A stretch of DNA of 64,000 nucleotides from Tomocerus qinae (GCA_020055645.1 CM034546.1:98766001-98830000), one strand, 5' to 3'; positions 1-16,695 are shown, numbered from the stretch's first letter. Notes: a model not told the origin generated them from the letters alone. A program made the numbers and translations.

Positions 1-3000
1 TGTAGGATGTGATAATAAAACTCTGTTGCTGGTGAGTGCGCCTTGGTGTAGTGCACTGTTTCCTAATTTGATGTATATTTTATAAAGTACCTAATGTTTA
101 CATGCAGTGCACATAGAGTTAAAGACTGTTTTGTCTCCAAAGGGTTACTTTATTAGTGCGTGAGAGCGAGGAGAAATATTCTCTTGGCTGAAAATATGCA
201 TGCGTGCTCATAATAATGGAAGGGAAAGAAAATTTGAAATAGACCTGCTGCTTGCCTTCCACTTTCTACATCTAGTACCACCATAATGCACACATTACGG
301 ATAAATGACAACTACTTTTTCATTTCTCTAAGGTTCTCTCCATGTAATAAGCTTTTCTCTGCAAGACATGATATCACAATGCGTATAGCAGGTAGTGCCC
401 CCATTAATATAGCTTGGCATGGTATTACACTATTGTATTAAATGATACCGCATGAAAGCAGGAGACAAAAGGAGTCGTGCCATAAGGATCTTTTCGGCTT
501 CAACATTCTCTTTTAAATTATTTGCACTTGGGGCTAGGCTTTCCAGGACAGAAAACAGCAGAGAGCAGGATATGTATTATTTCTCTTTGTTTCTACCGAC
601 TCTTGTGCATACACGCTTTACATTATTTGCAGGACAATACACAAAGTCTCGTAAGTGGAATTCACTGGATTCTTTCTATGTGCCACGCCATGTCCAAACG
701 CTTCTATTCACGTCACAAATTCGATGGCAATCACTACATAAAGCAACAAACACTGCTCCACACCAAAAAGGGGATACCACAAATTCCAGTCAATATTTTC
801 ACTCTCTCTTACAACCCGTTATTAACATTGTTATGTGTTGCATGCATTTGTACAATGTATATCGATACAATTATTAGGGAAGGAAAACGAATCTGCATTC
901 ATGCCTTGCATTAACAGTAGGTGAAGTACTTAGCGCTAGCGTTACTTAAATTATTTCTACTCTACTACATTTTCTGTATTGTAAGCAAGCATGTCATTAT
1001 TTCATCAAGTATACATGGGATTGATAAAATAATATTCTTACACAATGGTTACCGTCCTTAGTCTTTCAATTCTATAGAATATAGGTTGCAAAGAGGCTTG
1101 TACTTGTTGGAAAAGCATAGCTTGCAACTTGCATATTCCTTCGAATTCTCCACGTTTTATGACAGCAAACATAATGCAGCGTCAGCAATTGTAACCCTAT
1201 CTATACCAAATGAGATCCTATTTCTCTAACATTTTCCCCATTCGCTCTGCTACCTAAGTCAGTATTATTTACAATAAAAGTATTTGCAACATAGTCGAAT
1301 CAGATGTGCAGAGAATGAAATGTGAGCTTTTGCTTGACTTAAATAATACTTACCCCGTGAATACTCAGAGGTAGAAAGAATTCTGCATTGTAAATAGATG
1401 GTGTCTACTATTTGACTTCGATTTGCGTCATATAATTTTCAATTTTAGTATTATGTTTGCGGAGATAAAGCTCTGTGTAATGTACGTGTGTTCCTTAATG
1501 TAAACGACAAAAATCATTTCTGCCTGACACATGGTTGTGATAAGACATAAGCGAAAGCATATGTGAATTTTGAATAGCTAAATCCTAAACCACAAGAATC
1601 TAAAACTAGATAGCACAGAAACAGAATGCTAGTGAGGCAATGCACAGAATAAACATTCCATCCATCTACATCTTTTCATTATAATATTGTAATGTATCCT
1701 GTTAAGCCATAAATTTTGAGACTTGCGTAACGGTTCTATAAATAAATATAAGGAAAAGTAATAGTTTTCTTACATTTTACATTACGTCAATATCAACAAC
1801 TGCAAACACGGATGGATTACTATTTACCACTCACTAACAAATTTTTACTCTATTTGATTAATATAGAGCATCTTGTCAATCTATTTAGTTCATGCCATAT
1901 CCATAATATCATATTCGCCATGATAATCTAGATTCCATATTATTTGTCCTGAAAAAATTTCCTGCAGATTATTCTGCACATAGTAACAATCTCATTATTA
2001 ATTGGAATTTTAGTCGTTAGTACTTAATGTACCCTACAAATGTTCTGCATGCGCTGGTTCATGCATGTGCATTCTCAAAAATGGAATCTGTTCTAGATAG
2101 CATTTTTTACGCTTGCACAGGCATTTTTCATATAACATTGAATTTTAGGATAATATAAGAGAGTAAACTCCAGGAGACTGGGAAATACTGCATTATGCTG
2201 TATACTATGATGATGTTGATACAAATATACAACTGTAACTATTCTAAGACGCACTACAACTAGTATAATATATAAAAATAGCTAGTCATAGTACATTTAA
2301 GCTGAACGTATTTGATCTGAGTTTGTGAGAAAAGTATTTTACTACTTGGTGTAGCAATAAGTGAGAATAGTATTTGGAATACCTTATAGATTTTGTCCGT
2401 AGACCACTAAATGATTGTGTTATACTGTGCAGTTAAGTTACGCTTCACTTTACTTTAGTACAAAGTTGACTTGACTCTTTCGCTTTTATTTCTAATATTC
2501 CCGAATGTAAGATGGGAAACGGCGATATGATTACTTTCTTTTCTCCCACACAGATATATATACAACGTTCCGTATATAATGTAATGTTCAGTGCAGTAGA
2601 TAAAACGAAAAAATATCGTAAGGACCAAAGGGATATTTGTGTATGTATTAGAAAAACCGGCTCGTATGTCATGCTTGCATGGGAAAGCACAGCACAAAGT
2701 ATTACCATTTATTACATTTCATATTTCCGATGCTGACTCTGCTATGCTGCTAAACTTGAGACGCGTCTTCCTACAGTCGGAAATTTCCATTACATTGCAA
2801 TGCCTTCCCGCACTGCTCCTTCTGCTACTATGCTTTATATACACATACCATATCGAGATTTGGCTTTCTTCAACAGAACACGACAGAAGTGAAATAGGTT
2901 TAACATTACAGTCGCTATTTTCTTGTAAAAAGACAGGAAATTCATTTTATATATGTACATACTATAGGGGAAGGTCTCATGCATTGTACAGAAGAGAGGT

Positions 3001-5896
3001 AAAGTAGTATCATCTACAATCTCAACTAAATGCTCCAAGCACACTTTTTGCTCTCCTTTTCAAACGTAATATCAACCAGACGCAAAATGAAAAAAGGATA
3101 CGAAAATACAACTTATATGTGAATTGCACATTTAATATAAGGAAGTTAGGAATAGTAGGAGAATATTAGAAACACCGGGAAGAAGTTCACTTATAAATTC
3201 TTCCCTTCCTACATCTTTCAGTGCAACTGGAATATACATTAGCAAGGATGATCCTGACAGGCGATAAAATATGCTTCACTGTTGTAAATCACTAGAGGCT
3301 TGGGTAAGATTTGCATTTTGAATCAACTACATTCTAACAAATGCTAAACTTTTCCTGGCAACTAAACCAAAGTCGGCTGTTTTGATTCGGCAATTTAGAT
3401 TATCATTGCGACTGGCTAATGCAATGCGGATAACAAGAAATGGATTTTTACAAGCACATTTACAAGTTACACTTTGTAACCTTTAACCCGTTTTGACTCC
3501 CCATATCTTACTACCGCAAACAACAACATTTTTATAGACACCATAGACAGTATAATATGTTGACAACCTACACAAAATCATCCAAATACAAAGTACATAC
3601 ATAGGTTTACTGTACACATTTACATGTTAGTTAACACTAAGGATGCTATTGGTAATGAGTTCAATAATCAATTTTGTATTTCCCATTTTTCGAAGGACAC
3701 GTCAGGAAAGACAAAAACTCAGTACTTATATATCCAATCACATGTTATACTACTTACGAAATGAATTAACCTGCCAATACATTAATGCTTATAAATAAAA
3801 CATGTCATCAAAATGAGGAATGGATCGTAATCGTAAGTCACAAGTCCAATTTGCACATAGTAGAAAGAACTTTCAATGTCATAAGGGCATAACCTTTTGG
3901 CACAATGTGAAAGAGTGACTTTGTGACTCTTGATCAAGATGATGAATGAAAGAAGTTATTATTGTCCCCAACCCACTAATTGTTAGCTCCATTCAACGAA
4001 TCTGTCTGCTGTATATGATGTCTATAAAAATCTGATTTAATTAAACTATATGCAAAACGAGACTGCTTACACAATACTCGCTTTGTAAGTAGCTACACAA
4101 GGATAAATATTTCAGTATTTTCGAACCAAAGTCAAGGCTTAGCATATGAACTTGTAAATACTTGATTCTTAAAACTCATATCTGAAAATGGATGATATTA
4201 GCTGGAGTAAAATGTATTTGCAATTGCAACAAGGGATACAGCTTATTATCCTGATCAGTACGGAAATGATAAGTATGTTTGAAATACCACCATTTCAGGA
4301 TATTACTGAAGATAATTGAGTGGCGATGTTCTTAACGCTTAAAGGAAGTGTTAAGTAGTGGAATCATAGAATTATTATTATTAAGCATGGTCACTATATA
4401 GGAAGCTGTGCTATATGTATCACTATCATTGTCATATAAATTGGAAAAAAATAATATCACACAGATTCTAATTTTTCACAAAGATTACAAATCTCTATCA
4501 TCGCCATCAATGTTAGTTTGGCTTGGGTTAATTAACTTTAGCTCTTGCTGTAGCTACAAAAAATAATCACTTTAGCATCATCTTCATGAAATACACAAAA
4601 TTCTAAACTCCTGGTGTAAAATCATGGCTCTGTGAAATGATCTTTCTGATATCATACGTGTACTGTGTACTACTGCAAGATTATTCATTTTATTTCAGGA
4701 AATTGGAACGACCTATTCTAAATGTACTTTTTACAACAACAGGAAGCGATCTACTGATTTTTACACTGCTGAGTAACCTCCAGCATGAAAGTTTCAGGAC
4801 GAAACTTTTTACAACAGATTGTTCAAAGAATTGTGGGAACTCCATTTCACCCTAAATAAAACTTTAAAGCCGATCGATGCTCTCCAATCAAATTCATTTC
4901 CTCCCTTCGCATGCCATAATATTTAAATTGCAAGAGATCTTTTCTGAAAGAGTAGGAAATCTCGACATAACTTTTCCAAGAGAATGAGAGTGAGGATAAA
5001 GTGGTAAGAGACGAAACGAGGAAAGTCCCCGATGAGTTTAGAGCAGTAATTACTTAAAGTTCTTCCTGCAAGTTGATATAGAAAATCAGTTAGATTGACT
5101 AGCTATTTAACTTTGGAATTCATTTGATATTCTATTACAAAACTCTTCCATTTCACTTGCGCTTTACAATGCTTTCATCCTTCAGACAAGAAAGACAGCT
5201 AGACAAGACACTACCCTATTAAACTAAATTAAATATTTTTATTCCACAGCACACACGATATATTTTTTACTAGCACATTGTTCTTCCTGTTTAAACATTA
5301 GTATTGGTAACCCTGTCGTTCATGCCTTGGAAAACTTGGTAATACTTTTCATCTTGCATTTTAATACCTTCAATATTCCTCCCCATCGAGTCTCATAAAA
5401 CATGTTAGTACCAAATGCCTTGCCATATAGAAAATAACACCAATAAAATCTGAGGAGATTGAGCCCCTAATTTGGAGAATTCCCTCCTCGGTTCAATTTT
5501 AGCTATATTTCATGGATAATTACATTCCTATCTTGAAAATAGAAAACGCATAGGGAATTCTTCATCTGAACTACCAAGTGCCTTTTAAGTAATTTCATCT
5601 GGAAGGTACAGACACTTACTAAAGAGGCTAGCATACCAAATGCATGTAACTTTTCAAGCAACCTTACTTATTAGCAGTCAGATGCATTCTCCCTCACGAA
5701 AACTCCTGAGAAACCATTTTCTCCTGAAATACACTTTATATAATATACTACCCCACTCAGTCTCTATACATGTGTCTGTAGTTTGTCTGCAATTTCTTGT
5801 ATGTGACTATTATTTCTTCCGTAGCATTAGTGCAACGTATATAGAGTCGTACTCTAAAGGCAAATCAAAACACGGAATAGCAAAGTAGAAGTGAGT

Positions 5897-5911
5897 GAGA
5901 GAGAGAGAGAG
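5897..5911. repeat. (GA)n microsatellite
   Basis: About seven GA dinucleotides in a row, preceded by GTGAGT units. This is a short simple repeat with no evident function. Confidence 0.8.
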
Positions 5912-8900
5912 GCAAAGAGTCCAACCAATTCGTTTAAACTCATTTCCATTTGCAAATCCCAATTCTTAATTATTTTTCTCGGTTGGCTGCCCCACCTCAT
6001 TCACTGAATGTCGAGTTGAGTACCTCACTCACCGAATGACTGTGAGGAAATACAAAGCACAGACTGAAATTGCCGAGCAAAACCAATTCTCTTTCCTTCC
6101 GAGCTTTAAGGCTCACATCATGTATTAAGACAACTCTAGTGATTGCAAGTTTTCTTATCGCCTCCTTCGGAAACTTCAAACTCAAACTTTAAAATATTAC
6201 CATGCATATAAGTACATTGTTATATTTATTGGTAGTACTTTAGTATATCAGCATATACGTAATATTCAGTTGCAGCATTACTACTCGCATACTTAACTTT
6301 CCTATATTGCCTAACCACTTACTACTTCAAAGTTGAACGAAGGGAAAAGTTATATAATGACATATCTATACATCAGCAGGGTATCTAGTATAGAAAGTTT
6401 AATTTCTGTACAATATAAACAATATACTGCTATCATTTCCCCTGATAAATATAGAATCAACCTTTCTCTTAAAATTAATTCGTTGGAATACATGTATGCA
6501 CTCTATAAGCATGCTACAATAGTAGTGAAAGAAAAGAAATAAATACAAAGTGCTCTACATACGTCACATGAACATAACCCAATTTTACAAACTGTTGTGG
6601 CATGGCACTTTAGACTTGACTATGACAAAGATTTGAGATTTTGTTCTGAGAGAAGTGCTGAGACACAGACACACCTACATAATATTGCAGAGTAGATGTC
6701 GAATGCTACGGGAGTTGTGAAGAGACTCGACTTTCTCTGCCCATAGTCTCTAGAGTAAGCAAACTCAGCTAAAACAAAACTTTTTCGCTTTCCTCACCAC
6801 AATTACTAGAGTTTCGCCACTTCGGCTTTTATACACCTTGGTAATCTTTCCCTCTTTCTTTCTTTTCATCGAAACTCAATTGTGGAATTGCTATGTTATG
6901 GTTACACATAGGAGAACTAAGAAGCTATTTCAACTTTGCCTCTAGTGTTTTTGTGAGTAAGCATAGCGAGGGGATCTGTGCTAACTTACGTCCACGATTA
7001 CTCCAAGTTTAACTTTTGCAGCTTTAATGTAAAACATTGAAAATCTTATATCAACATTTTTCTTGACTGTGCGGGTTGCCTGTGTGTGAGTTCGGGTGCT
7101 AAGGTCGTTTGGGGATTGTTAGTAGAGTGGCAAGATAGTTATAGCGTATATTTAGGTTACGTTACTAATGCATTTAGTCTCTTTTCTTCTAACGGCCAGT
7201 TATACGCTCAAGCAGATAGACAACTTTCATCTAATCTTTTCTTCTCACATGGCAATCCTTAACTTGTCTGCTTCACCAAACCTTCCTATTAAATACCTAA
7301 CTTCCTTGAGTTGAAATAGTTGCTTCTTATATGGTCCATAGTGAAACATTGATAGGTAGACTAACCAGAGAAACTAAGAAATAATTGTCGGGTTTCACTT
7401 CTTTGTCGATGTTTGCGTATAGTTCCTTGGATTACAAAATATACATTACTAGCGAAGAAGTGAAGAGCATGTGGTTTGCTTGGTCTGATGTGGCGTGGTA
7501 ATGTTCATACGATACGTAACGTAATTTAATGTAATGTCAGAAGGTTGCTGGCCAAACTAAAAAATACTTGGTTTCCTTTAGTCCTCCCTAATCCATTATT
7601 TCTCTCTGTTTCTCTGCATCGCTATCGATTCCTCAGAGTTCACTTCATACTGACCTGACTACACCAGAGAGCTTTTGTTATGTCTAACAGATACAATTTC
7701 TACTAATGTTTATTTGCTACTTTACTAATGGTGACTCCACAAAAACTAACGTATACCTGTCTCATACGAATTACACCGAGGCTTATGGTACATATTAGGA
7801 TTTCTAACATAATAAGCAAAAAATATCGGCAAATGCTACACACATTCCACTACACTCTGCACAGAGCTAAAGTAATTGAAATTAATGAGCAGTCGACTGC
7901 TGGGAATTTGATTTATAAAACTGACTTTATCTGTACACATACTTACGTGTAAATACCTAATCATTGACTATACCAAGGAATTTCTGTTTCATTTTCACAT
8001 GTGGCTTCAGACTCCTAACAATCCATCCAGCGTTATTGGTATTTTAACAACTTCGGTTTTATTATCGGGCTAATCAAAGAGTTTGTGTGTGGGGTGATTG
8101 CGAAGGACAGATATTACCCCCAACACACATAAGCACACTATCCTATTACAATAAGACAAACTGGGAAAGATGAACTGCTTATGGTTGATGATAGCATGGC
8201 ATGTAGGGCTTGTGCAATTGGCCGCAGCTTTTTCTTATTAGTTAGTGTGCTCCGACTCAACTATTCTACTTATGTACACATTCGACTGGAATTGCGATGG
8301 AAATGTGAGCCATCAACTAAAGTGTATACCTACCTACACCCTACTTCTATTATATCTATTCCCAAATGAAACTATTTACGTTATCCTTAGAATAATATAC
8401 GGAGCTAATAGCCTATGCAATGGCAAAGGCGCTGTGCTATATCTCAAGTTACAATAAATAGAGTGCAGAGTAAAGTTCAGGCGAGTCGGGATGGAAGAGA
8501 CTAGGCAAGAACGGAAATAATGTCAGAGTTTTCATACTTCAGCTCTGGCTTTGTACTCTTCAATTGAGAAGAAGCCGTAGGCAAAGGCAACTCAAAGGCA
8601 AACTACTTGCACTTAAATTGCCACATCAGAATAGAAAAGAACTTTGCTTAGCATCTTATGCGCTACACACTCAGGCTAGGACAAAGAGCACCAAAAACTC
8701 ACGACCAGCTCAAGGTTTCCATTCAATTTTTACCCTTACTAGGTATTTATGCATACAGAGTAACCAAAGGCTGTATAATATAGTAGTGCATGCGGCATTA
8801 CATCTCTTAAGGACACAGGATTTAAATCCAAGCTTAAAAATCCAGATCTACATAATACTAAGGATACAAAAAACTCTACACTCACAATATGCATATTAAA

Positions 8901-11900
8901 ACGGAACACTATCTATTCAAACTTGCATTATACATCAAACATTCTTATGAAATACCATATTCTACATTTTTAAAACCTCACGTTCTCCTCCAGCTCTAAC
9001 TTTCCACAGTATTATTGCATTCTACAAAGAACAAAAGATTTATTTGATTTTTCTGTAATGCAAGCACAGACTGATGTACATGAGAGAACATACCAAAGCA
9101 AACTGTACATATATATATTATTTATATCCTATATTTATATCAAGACATATATCCTGATATATCATAGTAACTAGTTCAGCCTCTCTGAAGTGTTCCATAT
9201 TATATTATTTGTTTTTTACTCCAAGCTCAGAGTATAATTTTGTACGCCTGCAATGTACATGCTACATAGCAATGTATACGTAGTTACACTTCTTATGTAA
9301 CCTCAAGAGTAAGAACTCTGATCTCATCTTTGGCAAAAAGAGTGAATCAAGTTCCTTAACTTTCGTTCGTTCTCTAAAAGTCCTACAAGATGAAGATGAA
9401 CATGAAGAAAAACATGAGCTCGAACATTAAGCACTTAGAAACAAGAACAAAGAAAAGAGTTTTCTCATGTATGATCTAATGCTCAAATGCTTTGTGAGAG
9501 AAATGTAATGTATCTTGGGAGGAGAATAAAAATGAAATAGAAGACAACGATACAGCCTCCTGCTATTATGTTTCCCGTCTTTAATTCAATGTGAACATAC
9601 TGTATGATTTCCTCACTTATATATATCAACGGACACCATACTTATTTTTCGGTCTAAACATCCAATCCAACTCCAAACCTAGTATTTTCAAAGCGAAGAA
9701 AGATAGAAAACGGAGAAGATAACACAGCAACCAGCTGATGCGATCATGCGATGGGAAGAAACAGAGCCAGGAAAAAAGTTGCTTAAATCCAGCCAGCTGA
9801 TCCATCTCGTATTAAGGAAGACTCTGTCGTCAACCACAATACCCTCTGTATAAAATATGTCTACTCAATACATTTTTATCTTTTCCTAGCAAACAACCCC
9901 AAGAATAGTTATACATATAATTTTAACAACAACAAGCAGCATCACTTATACATTATAGAACTCTCATTACTATACACAGTAGTAGAAGATGGTCTAACTA
10001 AACGAGTATTCTTTCTCACTTTAACACAAACAGAAATCCTCTATTTACTATGGTGAAAGGGAACAAAGAAGAACCTGCTTCTGAATTTAACTCGGGTTAC
10101 TACTCCTCTGGTTTAGTGCTTGGTGAGTGAGTTTAGTTTAGCTTATCCCTAAACTACCTTAAGGCTGTTTTTCTTACCGAATCCTTTTCGTCACTTTGCC
10201 TTTCATGAGCCATGGGAGATGGAATGGAACATCATTAGCATCACCAAACCGAAGTCTATAACCCTCACCTCCCTTCCTCCGATATACGTCAACTAATGTG
10301 AAGCTATGACTCGCCTTGACTCCACATCCACTTACTTAGTGGACAGATATAGAAAACTTCACAGTAAGTATAAAGCTGACTCAACTTATCTTGCTTGGTG
10401 AGACTCTAGAGAGAAAAGATAGAGCAAGAGCGCCTTCAGCATGAAAAATACACGCTGTAGGTTTCAATCCTTGTCTTGCCCTGTCACTATTGACTGTAGT
10501 TAATATACTGTCAGAAGAGGAACACAAAACTACCATTATGCTTACATCAAATCCAAGATACAAACTATACAGCCATCAGACATGCAGATAGTTGTGGGCT
10601 TTAATGTAAAACTGTTTGTTCTTCGCTATGGAAAAAATACCCATAGAAATAGATGATGACGCAGTCCAACTTTAACTTATTGCCTACATACCTGCTTGTG
10701 TCATGAACTTCCCTTCCTAACAACTGTGTCTTTCTATCAACATCATTATTTTATAAAGTTCCACTCTACCATGCACCAATATCGCATAAACACAATAACC
10801 AAATTGCAAATATTCTCCTACAAACTACTTTGGACAGCTCCAAGTTATACATTTCTTATCGAATGACTAAAATCAACCCTAATGTCACTTCAAGACTTTC
10901 TACCTCTTCTCAATGACATCGTTGTACATGACAAAAAGAAAAATGTGCAGACAAGAAATTTTTTTCCAATATTGATCTACATTTTTGTATTTATTCCTCC
11001 ACAAAGATTTGCATCTAAATATTTGCTTTCCCTTTATTTGGGGCATTTTGCATTTATCGCCAACAAAGAACGACTTCCATGCTGTAAAAAAAAAATCCTT
11101 TTAACGTATGCCGACTTCGTTTTCTTTACTTAATTAATTAGCATCAAAGGGTTGGATTTGCCTAAATTCAATTTGTTCATGTTTACAAGACTTCACAAGT
11201 GCAAGACATTACTACAATAAATTACACAAGCACATTTTATATTGAACGTATTGTTCTATTCGGATATTAACTACAGAAAGTAGGGACTACTGCAGTTCTG
11301 TATACTAGTTCCATGTGTGGTACTTTTAATAAATCTCTTCCATTTCCGTTCTCATTAATTCAAATTGTAACATACATAACATCATCATCAGGGAATCTGC
11401 TTGGAGATGGTAATTACAACTTTGGACAATATCCAAAAATCAAGCAATTAATTTCCTTGTGTAATCTTTTAAGTTATGCCAACGCTTAGTCGACTCACTG
11501 GAAAAACTCAGTATAATATTGCCAACGTATGTACTGTTCAGCTTGTAGTTATTCAACCTCTCTGGAAGCATATTGCAGGCAGTTAAATAATAGAAGTTAT
11601 AGCAAAGTAATTGCAGGTTAGGTTATTTTATAGCATGATCTTTTATAGTAGATTTCTTGCATAGAGAAAAGGAAAATGCACTACAACGGTGACTTAACTC
11701 GGAGTGGTGTTTGGTTCTCGAATGTTCTTTTTAACATTGCAGGCAAATGTGTTTGACAGTATGACAGGACTAGCTCGACTTAATAATATCTCGTTGTCGA
11801 AAGTTGCATGGCAGTGGCACACTGCATTGTATGCACAATATAATGCTATAGTAGCTATGAGAATGACAATGACAGCTGGTCAGTAATCTATCATTTCATG

Positions 11901-14900
11901 CTCATTCAAAACAAGATTGAGACCGACCCTATGCTTACATTATAACCTAGGCGTAACAAGAAGGTACAAAATTGTATTGGAAGTTAGAGGAACAAATTGG
12001 CAGTTTCTCATTTCTCTGTCAAATGTACTCACCATAGCTTAGGACAACTGGTTCGATAATATTATGAATACTGGTATACCTTTAGGTATGGTTTGCAACT
12101 ACTAATGTATAACAAATGGCTATTCGATCATCAATGAATCGATCTATTGTGCTTGCTTGCTCAGCAAAGTTGTCTTGTCAGTTTTATGCATTTCAAATAG
12201 TTTGCATGCGATAGTGACAGCAACATGAACATACAAATTTAACTTTTCACGTAAGGCAATGACAGCAGCGATACGATAACAAAAATCGTCATAAAAAGAT
12301 GATGGATCTACTACCTATACATTGACAAGGTTCTATACATATCGATGCCATATTGTTATATGTGTCTATAGTACGTATCTGTAGACTATATGTATAAGTG
12401 TTTGGGATAAAATCAATTTGACTGAGCTAAGACGATGTATGGATGGGGATGATGCTACAGTATTTACGTACAAGATAATCAGCAATTAGGCAAATGCACC
12501 TACGTGTAAAATGACAAGAAGGGGATATGAAATTAGTACAAGAAACGAGACTTACCGTTAGGCAGGAAACTAAAGTTGAAACCGAAAAACGCCATGACTT
12601 GCAAAATTATGTTGATCTTGATACAACAAGTAAAGCCCAATAGCTTGAGTAATATTCTGAGAAGTTTAATTAAAGCGAGAAAATTTACTTCCTTGAGGAA
12701 CAATCTTCTCTATACTTAATAAAAATATGAAGATACTGTTTTCCAGATCTTGTCAGATGAAGTAAATGTACAGCTACAAATAAAGCACACAATTCTGTCT
12801 TGTTAATTACTGTAGGAATAACTTTATACACTTTGTGAAGGTTAGCAGGGCACGGATGTTTATAAATGAGGAAGCTCTGATTAATTAATTACTAATTAAA
12901 CTTGCTTCGGAATGGAAAATTACAGCTAATAAGAATGTTTTTGAGATTGCACAAGAAAACGACAGAATTTCATGAAGAACTGATTACCACGGAAATTCAA
13001 GGAAGAATGATTCAAGACTGATTTACTTTTCCAGTAGCAATTTAGTGTGATGAAACAAAGAATGATTACATAAAGCTTTGAATTAAATGAAAATTTCAGA
13101 AAATTGAACCTACAAGGAGATCAGATGCATGGAGGGAAAAATTATGATGAATTTTGAGGAGATTGAAACATTGGCTATTAATGTGACTAATGTGAGGTCT
13201 GCTCACTGACTAGTCTACTGCCTACTAAATACTTACTTATGGAAGAACAGTAGCAAACCAAGTGTAGATTGATATTATGATAACTGAGACTAACAATGTA
13301 AAATAATGTCATGTAAAGCAAAGAGGTTTTAGTTAGTAATCTTAGTCGCAGCCATAAAGCATCGAATCGTATGAGACATAATGAAACTTGATATCCAACT
13401 ACAAAGACAAACTGCATAAACTATTCTCTAAGGCAATCGAATAAACTTGAAACTAGAAAAATCAGCTTCGCCTATCTCACTACCACACAAATCAAAAAAA
13501 ATTTGACTGTTGCTGGATTCCTTGTCTGGAGACAGAACGCAGAAGACCTTTAACTAATACATACATGCCTACCCTTCCTTCATGCAGTTTCTCCTCTACC
13601 TACACGAAAGCTCAGTTTTCTGGAGTAGGCCGATGTACCTTCTCCAGGAATCGTTAAATCCCATTTTTATTTTCCCATCTACAGTTAGCGAGGCAACTTT
13701 ATCTTTTCGGATCTACTTCAACCTTATCGATTTATACCGACATTGTCTTATTCGATCTGTGCAATATTCGCTGCTGTAAAAATTCTGACTTATACAGCTC
13801 TGACTTCATTAAATTTAAACAATAACACTGTAAATAGATACTTTTCGCTTACTGGGCAAACAAAATGTAAATTCGGCAAAGATTAGTCATGCAATTGCTC
13901 ATTTTAGTGTTACTTTGTCATTATAAAGTAAATATTTACTTAAAAAGCATTTATTACACATCAAATTATACCATGCATGGCTTAAAGTTCAAAGTTACCA
14001 ATACTACTGATATTCAGAATACTTAGACTACATGACTGTATATTTACTATCCATAAAAGGATATCATAATGAGTACTCTGATAACTGACACCCGTTGAAT
14101 GTTGCAAATGTGCTAAACTGACTGTAGATAAATTGTAAGATTTTTATTGCACCAATATATAATTATGCCATTATTATAGTGCAACTGTGCACACTATACA
14201 CACGCATGTATCACATGCAGGTCATTTCAAATACCAACAATAACAAAATGCATTTCTGGGCGACTTTGCCTATTAGTCATGTCAAGGCATTACATACACC
14301 TGTTAGTAGTTCGAAAAACACGAATGGTCATTAACCCTACAATTCGATATAGTTGGTGCAACAGTTTTGCTAAATTTTGACCTGATTGCTCCAACAGGCA
14401 AGGTCGCTGACTCTGCAAGTACAGAATATACATGTGCATACTCTGCCGGACGGCAATCCAACCATTTCACCTCAATATTACTATGAAAAAATTGGCAACC
14501 TAAATTATAACTCTGTCTTATTAAAAATAAATGACGTATCATATAATTTGCCAGATTAAAAGATTTCCTTTCCTACTAAATTCACTAACTTGTGGAAATC
14601 ACATTGCATTGAAATTCTCACATTAATGGCAGAATATTGCTATAAAATACCTCATTAGATTTCTTACAGGAAGAAACAAGTAAAATATATTAAATTGTTC
14701 CGTTATAGCTGATGAAATATTTCTGTCTGACACTTTTTATAGCTCTAGGATGGGTGATGGGACTTGTATAAATGATGTTCAAATTATTAAATACTACTAA
14801 CGAATTCAGAACAACGGGTTCAATTTTAGATGACTTTCTAAATATTTTTGCTATAAGATGTGCTTTGAAAGCCTGTACTGTTAGAGGGTTACCGAAGGAG

Positions 14901-16684
14901 AAACTAGGGTATAAGTTTTAAGAAACCTTTGGGTCATTACTCGTAAGTTATTTTTCTAAGATAAGATGTAGCCGATGCCAAATACTATAGGACAAAATTC
15001 TCTCGACTCAGATAGTTTACTGGACGTGAGGTGGGACTGACATTTAGAAATTAAACAAACTTATAACCATATCAAAGTTTGTTTTTAAAGATGTGATTGT
15101 AATAAAGATGATTGTTTTTGCACTATAAAATTGTTGTACATTGCACAAAACTAAAACAACTTTGGGCCAGTGAATCAACTTGTTCATCTGAAAATCACGA
15201 AACAAGATCATAAAGAAATGTGAGATGTTTGCTTGCTCTTATTTTGTTAACGACAGTGAATATATCATTACACGGTAAAGCTTATATTTTGAGTATCAAT
15301 TAATTGTAAACATGCAAAACTACATCTAGTATTTGCATCCATTTATTTGTTACATATTTTTCTTTGAATACTTGTGAACGTTCGTTTACAGACGTCATTT
15401 TAAGCTAAACATGCCTACGCCTAAAGCATGATAACATTTCCCGATTTCTACATTAACTTAATGATGGCTATAAATATTAGATTTGACCATTAAACAGTTT
15501 TTTCGAGTTCCACATGTCAGTTTAGTTTCAATATCTTTAAGAATTTTATGTATAAATGTACGACAAAACTTCACGTAGGAGTGTCAGTCCATGTACCGCA
15601 AGCTTTGTTGTTGTAACTTTGTAGCTTCTAACTTAGGGTAAGGACTGATTTAAAATTAATTGGAATATGTATTGTCACGCATTCAATAACATGCCATTTT
15701 TAGCATCACAAATAGCTGACTGGCACAAAGAGAACTTGATTGGAATTCCTACGGTCTATAATATTCATGCCTTCGCCTCTCTTGCAATAAATGTTACATT
15801 TCTAAAGAATATTTCTTAGAAAAGCAAGTATTATTAGTTATTCTTTGCAGTCAATAGTGCTCCAAATTGTTAACTATTGACAAAACTTATTCTGGTTGCT
15901 GAACGAAAGTTAGTACCAACTACCAAACCATTCCTGTCGCAACAATATGCATACTGTTCGGTTAATCACTTCATCTTGAGGTAGAAATATTGTGAAAGAA
16001 TATTACATTTCGGAGTAATGCCGGTTAAACTGATAAATTATTCGGATAAAAAAGGGCATCATCACTAATCAAAAGACTTGACAAATGCATTCTTCATTTT
16101 TCTCTGATGGTAAATCACAATTGTAAAATTAAGACTGCCTGGAAATGCAAGTTGTGTGTAATATTTATTTAGCTGAAAGGGAAATCATAATTTTCGGATG
16201 TTGCAACAACTTGAGTGATCTTTATGGAACAGGCAGACATATCCGCAGACCTCCCTCCTAGTTTTATGTGCATATAAAAGTCATGGCATTCATTTACAAC
16301 CTTTGCCGTAATAAAAAGACCCAAAATGTGAAATAAGGCATTGAAAACGTGATAATAAAACGAAATCAAATCAAATCTTGAATGTCGCTCTTTGTTACAT
16401 CATCTAAGTTAGTGCAGTACGTAATAGTTCATTGTTACAAAGTTAATATACGAAAGTTATATGCCCATGTTTCCAGTCCAGCTAGTCCAAAACTGATACA
16501 GAATCTTCTCACCCTCTCATCAGCGTTCTCGGTTGCGTTCGCTTTATTCTCCAAATGAAATGAAATGTAATATAATGCGTAATAAAATACAGACAAATTC
16601 TCCAGGAGGTGGTTTCCCGGCAGGATCATTCACTAAGCTTTTGGCTGCTTATTAGATTACGTGCATTATAAAGCTTGCGAGGCA

Positions 16685-16695
16685 GTGTGTGTGTG
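16685..16695. repeat. (GT)n microsatellite
   Basis: Five to six GT units in otherwise unremarkable AT-rich DNA. This is a short simple repeat only. Confidence 0.7.

Noticed and set aside
452-914. Two overlapping plus-strand open frames of 141 and 130 codons
   Set aside because: They overlap in different frames, have no domain or splice context, and their composition is that of translated AT-rich DNA.
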